Below, piece by piece: positions 40,922 through 46,700 of a DNA stretch of 46,700 bases. Each line of letters begins with the position of its first letter. The stretch's first letter is position 1. The notes beneath the pieces are model-generated. The model saw only the letters and a list, made by a program, of their open reading frames with translations, ran no database searches and had not been told where the DNA came from. The position numbers and the translations under genes are program-made. Source of the DNA: Thermodesulfobacteriaceae bacterium UBA6232 (lineage in GTDB: Bacteria > Desulfobacterota > Thermodesulfobacteria > Thermodesulfobacteriales > Thermodesulfobacteriaceae); assembly GCA_002441555.1 (NCBI GenBank), contig DJWK01000018.1:19808-66507 (forward strand), given 5' to 3'.

Positions 40922-41407
40922 ATGTTTAATATTGGAGATGTAGTAGTTTATCCAGGTTGCGGACTTGGAAAAATAACTTCCATTGAAGAAAAGGAGATTG
41001 CAGGAAAATCTTTTAAAGTTTTTATTTTCAAACCTTTTCACAGTGAAACCGAAATTTTTATTCCCCTTGATTCCCTTCCCAAAATAGGTGTAAGACCAGT
41101 TATTTCTCTTGAAGAAGTCCCTAAGGTTTACGCCTGTCTTTCCAAAAAAGAGGTTACCATTACCAATGAAAACTGGAACAAAAGATACAAGGAATACACG
41201 GAAAAATTGAAAACCGGTAATATCTTTATTCTTGCTGAGCTTTTAAGGGAACTCTTTGAGGTTTCTAAGAAGAAACCTCTTTCCTTCGGAGAGAAAAAGA
41301 TTTTTGAAAAGGCAAAGGAGCATATAGTTCTTGAACTCTCCATCTGCGAAAACTGTTCTCCTGAAGAAATAGAAAAGAAAGTTATGGCAATTCTTAATTC
41401 TTCATAG
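40922..41407 (+). CDS. CarD-family transcription regulator
   Basis: A 161-residue protein with the CarD/TRCF RNA-polymerase-interacting domain: FNIGDVVVYPGCGLGKI, then IFIPLDSLPKIGVRPVIS, and a helical DNA-binding tail with the typical LAELLRELFE and FEKAKEHIVLEL segments. CarD proteins bind the RNAP beta subunit and stabilise open promoter complexes, often at rRNA promoters. Length matches the family. Confidence 0.9.
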   Translation: MFNIGDVVVYPGCGLGKITSIEEKEIAGKSFKVFIFKPFHSETEIFIPLDSLPKIGVRPVISLEEVPKVYACLSKKEVTITNENWNKRYKEYTEKLKTGNIFILAELLRELFEVSKKKPLSFGEKKIFEKAKEHIVLELSICENCSPEEIEKKVMAILNSS

Positions 41408-41422
41408 AGGTAAGAGAAGTCC

Positions 41423-42484
41423 TTGAAGAAGTATCTTTTTCAAATCCTTTTAATTCTATTAAGTAGTTTTCTTGGTGGGGGAATATTTTATTATTTTTAT
41501 TATGATCAAAAGGGGGTCTCCTTTGTTATTGTAGGGGCTCTCCTTGGAGCAGCTCTCTCTTTTATTACCATCTACCTTGAAGAAAAAATCAGAAAAATTC
41601 CCTTATTAAAAATTCTTGGAGGCTCCCTTGGGCTTATTCTTGGACTTGGGCTTGCAAAGTTAATTTCTTCCTTTTTTGAAATATTCACAAGCGGGGTTTG
41701 GCAGGTTTTTCTCTATGTTATGAGTGCCCTTGGGCTTGGATATCTTGGAATTATGCTTGGTGGTAAAAAGGTGGAAGAATTAAAAATCGGTGAGTTCTTC
41801 GAGAAGGTTATCGAAAAACTTTCAGGGAAAATTCCCTCCCCAGTTTCTCCCATTTCTAAAAAATTTTCAAGAAGGGGATTTCCTAAGGTGCTTGATACCA
41901 GTGCCATAATTGACGGAAGAATTGTTGAACTTGCCAAAACCGGATGGCTTGAAGGACCTCTTTTACTTCCAAGGATTGTTCTTGAGGAAATTCAGCTTCT
42001 TTCTGATTCAACTGACCCTATTAAAAGATCCAAGGGAAGACGGGCCCTTGAACTTCTAAACGAATTAAAAGAAGTCTTCCAAGGAGAGCTCAAAATTATT
42101 GACCAAAATTATAAAAACCTTCCCACTGATGAAAAACTCATTAAAATTTGCAGCGAACATTCAGCAAAACTTATTACCACTGATTATAATCTTAATAAAC
42201 TTTCCAAGCTTTACGGGGTTGAGGTTCTTAATATTAATGAACTCTTTCTTGCCTTAAGACCCAGTGTAAGGCCTGGGGACCTTATAACCGTTCAGATAGT
42301 AAAAGAGGGAAAAGAAAGGGATCAGGGAGTAGGTTATCTTGAGGATGGAACCATGGTGGTTGTTGAAAATGCCAAACATCTTATTGGAAAAAACTTAGAG
42401 GTGGTGGTAAGTCACTTAATACACTCTCCCACAGGAAGAATTGTTTTTGCTCAGCTAAGAAATATTAAATCCTTTAATGCCTAA
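41423..42484 (+). CDS. PIN/TRAM domain membrane protein (YacL-like)
   Basis: 353 residues: four N-terminal membrane helices, then a PIN nuclease domain (KVLDTSAIIDGRI; LPRIVLEEIQLLSD; KLITTDYNLNKLS) and a C-terminal TRAM domain (RPGDLITVQIVKEGKERDQGVGYLEDGTMVVV, cited in parts). Start is TTG at 41423 with AGAGGTAAG upstream. Often near carD in Firmicutes and other phyla; function presumed RNA-related. It overlaps mutL by 8 nt. Confidence 0.88.
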   Translation: MKKYLFQILLILLSSFLGGGIFYYFYYDQKGVSFVIVGALLGAALSFITIYLEEKIRKIPLLKILGGSLGLILGLGLAKLISSFFEIFTSGVWQVFLYVMSALGLGYLGIMLGGKKVEELKIGEFFEKVIEKLSGKIPSPVSPISKKFSRRGFPKVLDTSAIIDGRIVELAKTGWLEGPLLLPRIVLEEIQLLSDSTDPIKRSKGRRALELLNELKEVFQGELKIIDQNYKNLPTDEKLIKICSEHSAKLITTDYNLNKLSKLYGVEVLNINELFLALRPSVRPGDLITVQIVKEGKERDQGVGYLEDGTMVVVENAKHLIGKNLEVVVSHLIHSPTGRIVFAQLRNIKSFNA

Positions 42485-44150
42485 AATCCATTTTTTACCT
42501 GAAGAACTTCGTTCAAAGATAGCAGCTGGTGAGGTCATTGAGCGTCCAGCCTCAGTTATAAAAGAGCTCTTAGAAAATGCCTTTGATGCCAAAGCCGATT
42601 ATATTAAAGTTGAATTTGAAGGGGGTGGTCTTCAGAGAATCTCAGTTTACGATAATGGGATAGGCATGTCCCCTGAAGATTTGAAGCTCTGCTATAAATC
42701 TTTTGCAACAAGTAAAATCAAGGAGCTCTCCGATATCTTTTCCATAACTACCTATGGATTTAGAGGAGAGGCACTTGCAAGCATAGCCCAGGTTTCTCGT
42801 CTTAAAATAATTAGTGTTGAAAGGGGATCTGATCTTCCCTTTGAAATTGAGGTTGAATTTGGTAAAGAAAGAGCCCTTCGTCCAGCAAGACTAAAAGAGG
42901 GTACCCTTGTTGAAGTAAAGGATCTCTTTGAAAATCTTCCTGCAAGAAAGGCCTTTTTAAAGAGTATAAAAACTGAATCTGCGAAAAACACAGAGATTTT
43001 TAAAGCCCTTCTTCTTTCTCATCCAGAGATAAAAGCACATCTTCTTGTTGACGGAAAGGAACTTATAAACTGGAAAGGCGGCTCTCTAATGGAGCTTTTT
43101 TCCTACCTTTTTGAAATTCCTGAGGAATTTTTAAAAGAAAGCCACTTTCAAAGGCTTCCCTATAAAATTGAACTTCTTCTTACAGACACAAGAAAGCCCT
43201 TCTCTCACAGTCGCTTTCTCTTTTTCTTTGTGAACAGACGCTTTATAAAAGACGAAAAACTTTTGAGATTTGCTTATCATTTTTTAAAGAAATTTTTTGG
43301 AAATCTTGGTTTCCCTGCAGGTGTCATTAAAATAGAAGCGCCTCCTCAACTTGTTGATTTTAATGTTCATCCTGCCAAATGGGAAATTCGCTTTAAGAGA
43401 GAAAAGGAGGTCTTTTCTGCCCTTGATGAAGCCTTTAAAAATCATTTTCTTTCAAAAAAAATTTTCTTTTCTCAAAGAGAACCTTCAGAAGGAATTACCT
43501 TAAAAATCAAAGAAGATATACCTATCACTTATAGGCCCTCTCTTACCAAAACCTCTGAGCCTTATGAAAAGGTCTCCCTTTTTGAAAAGAAATCTTCAGA
43601 GGATTTTAAAATTCTTGGTTCCTTCAAAGAGACCTATATACTTGTTGAAAGAGGAGAAAGCCTTCTTCTTATTGATCAGCATGCCCTTTCAGAACGCATT
43701 CACTATGAGCTTCTTAAAAAAAGCGAATTCATGGCCTTTCCACAAAAACTTCTTCTTCCCTTTCTTGTTAAACTCACCTCTGATATGCTTGAAAATATTG
43801 AAGAAAAATTAAAGATTTTATCAGAACTTGGTTTTGACCTTGAACTTGTCTCTCAAGATGAAATACTTGTAAAAGGGGCCCCTCCTGATCTTCTTGAATT
43901 TGCAGAGGAACTACTTGTAAGTCTTTTAAACCTTCCCGAGTTTGATCTTTTTTCTGCAAGAGAGGCACTTCTTAAAGACCTTGCCTGCAAGAAGGCAAGA
44001 AAAAAGGGAGATTTTTTGACTAATGAAGAAAAGAGATATCTCCTTGAGATAATGTTCAGGGATAATCTTGAAACCTGTCCTCACGGAAGGCCCCTTTTTA
44101 TTAAAATAGACCTTTCTGAAATTGAAAAGAAACTAAAGAGAAAACCGTGA
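42477..44150 (+). CDS. mutL: DNA mismatch repair protein MutL
   Basis: 557 residues. N-terminal GHKL ATPase: IAAGEVIERPASVIKELLENAFDA in parts, DNGIGM, and TYGFRGEALASIAQVS. The C-terminal dimerisation domain contains DQHALSERIHYE, which fits the DQHA-x2-E-x4-E metal-binding motif of MutL nickases, and CPHGRP near the end. So this is an endonuclease-type MutL of a MutH-less organism. Its stop overlaps the GTG start of miaA. Confidence 0.95.
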   Translation: MPKIHFLPEELRSKIAAGEVIERPASVIKELLENAFDAKADYIKVEFEGGGLQRISVYDNGIGMSPEDLKLCYKSFATSKIKELSDIFSITTYGFRGEALASIAQVSRLKIISVERGSDLPFEIEVEFGKERALRPARLKEGTLVEVKDLFENLPARKAFLKSIKTESAKNTEIFKALLLSHPEIKAHLLVDGKELINWKGGSLMELFSYLFEIPEEFLKESHFQRLPYKIELLLTDTRKPFSHSRFLFFFVNRRFIKDEKLLRFAYHFLKKFFGNLGFPAGVIKIEAPPQLVDFNVHPAKWEIRFKREKEVFSALDEAFKNHFLSKKIFFSQREPSEGITLKIKEDIPITYRPSLTKTSEPYEKVSLFEKKSSEDFKILGSFKETYILVERGESLLLIDQHALSERIHYELLKKSEFMAFPQKLLLPFLVKLTSDMLENIEEKLKILSELGFDLELVSQDEILVKGAPPDLLEFAEELLVSLLNLPEFDLFSAREALLKDLACKKARKKGDFLTNEEKRYLLEIMFRDNLETCPHGRPLFIKIDLSEIEKKLKRKP

Positions 44151-45085
44151 AAGAACCCCCCAAGGTTATTGCCATTTGTGGACCAACGGGTGCAGGAAAA
44201 ACCAAAATTTCCATAGAGGTTGCCAAGGCCTTTAAGGGTGAAATCATTAACTTTGATTCCCAGCAGATTTATAAAGAGCTTATCATAGGAACAGCTAAGC
44301 CCTCCCCTGAAGAAAGTGAAAACATTCCTCACCATCTCTTTGATGAAATAAGTATTTTTGAAGAGATGAGTGCAGGAAGGTTTATCGAGCTTGCCGATAG
44401 ATATGTCAAGGAAATTTCCGAAAGGGGTAGGCTTCCCATACTGGTTGGAGGAACAGGGCTTTATCTAAGGGCTTTTGAATACGGCCTTTTCAAGGTTTCT
44501 TCTAATCCTCAAATAAGAAAGGCTCTCAAAGAGAAGGCCTCAAAAGAGCCAGCCTCCCTTTATGAAGAACTTAAGAAACTTGATCCAGAATATGCAAGTA
44601 AAATCCATCCCCATGATCTTGTTAGGATTATTCGGGCCCTTGAGGTTATCTATACCACAGGAAAGGCCTTTTCAGAATTCCAAAGGGAAACCCCTTTTTT
44701 TCAAAAGAAACGCTATCCTCTCTTAAAAATAGGAATCTTTCTTCCAAGAAGGGAACTTTATGCTAAAATCAATGAGCGGGTTATCCGCATGATTGAGGCA
44801 GGCTGGCTTGAAGAAGTAAAAACCCTTTATGAAAAACATGGAGAAAGAGTTTTTGAAAAAATAAAAGCCATAGGCTATAAAGAACTTTATAGAGTGCTTA
44901 AAGGAGAGCTTTCCCTTGAAGAGGCTATAAAAAGCATACAAAAAGAAACCAGACACTATGCCAAAAGACAATTTACCTGGTTTAAAAAAGAAAAAGACAT
45001 TGAATGGTTTAAACCAGGGGAAATCCCCTTAATTCTCAAAAGGGTTGAAAGTTTTCTTAAAGAGGACGTGCCATGGAGAGCATGA
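44147..45085 (+). CDS. miaA: tRNA dimethylallyltransferase
   Basis: A 312-residue enzyme that prenylates A37 of tRNAs reading UNN codons. P-loop AICGPTGAGKTKIS, NFDSQQIYKELIIGTAKPS, LVGGTGLYLRA and RQFTWFKKE are hallmarks. GTG start within the GTGA overlap with mutL. Overlaps yicC by 13 nt. Confidence 0.95.
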   Translation: MKEPPKVIAICGPTGAGKTKISIEVAKAFKGEIINFDSQQIYKELIIGTAKPSPEESENIPHHLFDEISIFEEMSAGRFIELADRYVKEISERGRLPILVGGTGLYLRAFEYGLFKVSSNPQIRKALKEKASKEPASLYEELKKLDPEYASKIHPHDLVRIIRALEVIYTTGKAFSEFQRETPFFQKKRYPLLKIGIFLPRRELYAKINERVIRMIEAGWLEEVKTLYEKHGERVFEKIKAIGYKELYRVLKGELSLEEAIKSIQKETRHYAKRQFTWFKKEKDIEWFKPGEIPLILKRVESFLKEDVPWRA

Positions 45086-45951
45086 CGGGTTTTGGAAGGG
45101 CCATATATCAAAATGATGATTTTCAAATTATTGTGCAGGCTAAATCGGTAAATCACCGTTTTCTTGATATAACCCTTAGACTTCCAAAAAGGTATTCTTC
45201 CCTTGAAGAGCGCATAAGAAAAAGGGTGGCTGAACTTTTTTCAAGGGGAAAAATTGAGATCTCCATAAGAATCCTTGGTTTGGCAAAAGAAAAAAGGGAA
45301 ATTTTCTTTGACCTTGAGCTTGCTAAAAAATTAAAGGAGAACCTCTTACATCTTAAGGAAACCCTTTTACTTCCAGGTGAAATAACCCTCTCAGAGATTC
45401 TCACCTTTAGAGAAATAACCCTTTTTGAGGAAAAGGAGGAAGACCTCGAATTTCTCTGGAATGAAGTGGAACCAGCCCTTGAGACCTCTTTAAAGGATTT
45501 AAAAGAGGGAAGGCTTAGAGAGGGGGCCCTTTTAAAGGAAAAAATAAAAGACTTTCTTTCTCAATTGAAAAGCATTGTCCTAAAGATTGAAGAGCTAAAA
45601 GAAAAGATTAAAACTGAAAATATTCAAAAAATGAAAGAAAGGGTTACGCATCTTCTTAAAGAGCTCGGATCAGAACTTGATGAGGGAAGGCTTTATCAGG
45701 AAATAGCCTTTCTTCTTGATAGGTTAGATATCACGGAAGAAATTGATCGCTTGAAGGTGCATATTGAAAATGCCCTAAAGGTAATTGATGAGCCTTCCTG
45801 CGGAAAGAAGCTTGATTTTCTTTGTCAGGAAATGCACCGGGAAATTACCACCCTTTCTAATAAGGCCCAATCTGCTGAGATTTCTCTTCTTGCAGTATCA
45901 GCCAAAGACCTTGTGGAAAAAATTCGAGAACAGGTGCAAAATGTGGTTTAA
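45073..45951 (+). CDS. yicC: YicC family protein (endoribonuclease)
   Basis: A 292-residue protein of the YicC/YloC family: ESMTGFGRA start, VNHRFLDITLRLPKRYSSLEE, and the C-terminal FLCQEMHREITTLSNKAQSAE (shown in parts) with its conserved Glu/His residues. YicC is a divalent-metal endoribonuclease that affects small-RNA turnover in E. coli. Coupled to miaA. Confidence 0.93.
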   Translation: MESMTGFGRAIYQNDDFQIIVQAKSVNHRFLDITLRLPKRYSSLEERIRKRVAELFSRGKIEISIRILGLAKEKREIFFDLELAKKLKENLLHLKETLLLPGEITLSEILTFREITLFEEKEEDLEFLWNEVEPALETSLKDLKEGRLREGALLKEKIKDFLSQLKSIVLKIEELKEKIKTENIQKMKERVTHLLKELGSELDEGRLYQEIAFLLDRLDITEEIDRLKVHIENALKVIDEPSCGKKLDFLCQEMHREITTLSNKAQSAEISLLAVSAKDLVEKIREQVQNVV

Positions 45952-45963
45952 GGAGAGGTAGAT

Positions 45964-46700
45964 ATGCTAAAAAAACTGAAATATTATTCTGAGCTTATAA
46001 AGTTTGAGCATACCATTTTTACCCTTCCCTTTGCCCTGGCAAGTCTTGTGATTTTAATGAAAAATATTCCCTCTTTAAAGGAAGTTCTTTTAATAGTTGT
46101 AGCTTTAGTTTTTGCAAGAACCTTGGGGATGGCCTTTAATAGATATCTTGACAAAAAATTTGATGCTGAAAATCCAAGAACCATGAGCTGGCCCCATGTT
46201 AGCGGGCTTGTGAAGGACTGGGAGATAAAAATTATCATAGGATTTTCTGCTCTCGGATTTATAATCACTTGCGCCTTTATCAATAAACTTGCCCTTTACT
46301 TAAGCCCCTTTGTGATAGTTCTTTTATTTGTTTATCCCCTTGCTAAAAGATTTACCTATTACCCCCATCTTATCCTTGGTCTTGTATATTTTTTAATCCC
46401 CATTGCCGTTGATGTAGCACTAAATGAAAATATTTCTAAAGAAGCCCTTTTTCTTGGGACAGCTATGGCCTTTTGGGTTTCTGGCTTTGACATACTCTAC
46501 AGCCTTCAGGATTATGAATTTGATTTAAAAATGGGCCTTAAATCCATTCCTGTTCGCTTTGGTATCGGAAGGGCCTTAAAAATTGCAAGGCTTTTTCATT
46601 TTATAACTTTTTTATCCCTTCTTTATCTCGGTTTTCTCTCAAAGGAGCTTGGATGGATTTATTTTATCGGGCTTTTCCTAATAACCCTCTTTCTTATCTA
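45964..46700 (+). CDS. UbiA-family prenyltransferase, truncated by window end
   Basis: About 245 N-terminal residues are visible; the 3' end is outside. Membrane helices alternate with the two Asp-rich motifs: NRYLDKKFDAENPRT and the YSLQDYEFD-GLKSIPVRFG. This pattern matches 4-hydroxybenzoate/menaquinone-type aromatic prenyltransferases (UbiA/MqnP). The region after the first motif is SWPHVSGLV, compared with the usual NRPL-SG. ATG has GGAGAGG upstream. Quinone type is not certain, but anaerobic sulfur bacteria usually make menaquinone by the futalosine route. Confidence 0.88.
   Translation, partial: MLKKLKYYSELIKFEHTIFTLPFALASLVILMKNIPSLKEVLLIVVALVFARTLGMAFNRYLDKKFDAENPRTMSWPHVSGLVKDWEIKIIIGFSALGFIITCAFINKLALYLSPFVIVLLFVYPLAKRFTYYPHLILGLVYFLIPIAVDVALNENISKEALFLGTAMAFWVSGFDILYSLQDYEFDLKMGLKSIPVRFGIGRALKIARLFHFITFLSLLYLGFLSKELGWIYFIGLFLITLFLI

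Overview
The window is AT-rich, densely packed bacterial DNA from a Gram-negative, lipopolysaccharide-making anaerobe with strong sulfur metabolism. The LPS genes (kdsA, kdsC, lptC, lptE, lpxA, lpxI, lpxB, fabZ), siroheme-decarboxylase-like heme pathway, RNA-ligase-partner PIN protein, TauE/TIGR02186 sulfur cluster and Lys/Glu/Ile-rich proteins suggest a thermophilic Thermodesulfobacteriota member (Thermodesulfobacterium/Caldimicrobium-like). That placement is inference; no rRNA gene is present.

Layout. 1-3.8 kb: a JAMM peptidase and a CysM-like synthase behind a structured leader, then a sulfide module: sulfide:quinone oxidoreductase, a DsrE-like protein whose catalytic Cys codon is an in-frame UGA followed by a near-ideal bacterial SECIS hairpin, and a divergent ArsR/SqrR-type regulator with an ATTC-N8-GAAT operator. 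The promoter/operator block of this module is duplicated upstream of cysM. 3.8-9.8 kb: kdsA-kdsC-lptC-radC-ispH-tadA, where IspH carries a long membrane extension, then two small genes. 9.3-19.9 kb: a minus-strand run (lptE, leuS, icd, greA, a stand-alone AICAR transformylase, lpxB, a Gfo/Idh oxidoreductase, lpxI, lpxA, fabZ). 20-24.2 kb: an AhbA/B-like protein, a tusA-iscS-iscU-iscU2 operon whose IscS lacks the PLP lysine, and a pentahaem cytochrome read through two in-frame UGA codons, each followed by a hairpin in the bacterial SECIS window. 24.2-29.5 kb: dedA and an apparently decaying group (hybrid histidine kinase with a 1-nt frameshift, periplasmic protein, TonB receptor with in-frame TAA and TAG). 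29.7-32.8 kb: tRNA-Glu(CTC), radical SAM protein, Nudix, purB. 33-39.6 kb: kinase/NtrC-type regulator pair beside a sigma-54 promoter that drives a TauE-TIGR02186-Usp cluster. 39.8-46.7 kb: malate dehydrogenase, CarD, PIN/TRAM protein, MutL, MiaA, YicC and a truncated UbiA-family prenyltransferase.

The main discovery is two selenoproteins (three Sec codons) that simple gene calling breaks up: a Sec-DsrE protein inside a sulfide-responsive SQR operon, and a double-Sec multihaem cytochrome directly after the sulfur-transfer/Fe-S operon. The lysine-less IscS beside them suggests Fe-S assembly that may take sulfur from sulfide or persulfide carriers rather than from cysteine. No selA/B/C/D genes lie in this window, so Sec decoding is predicted, not shown.
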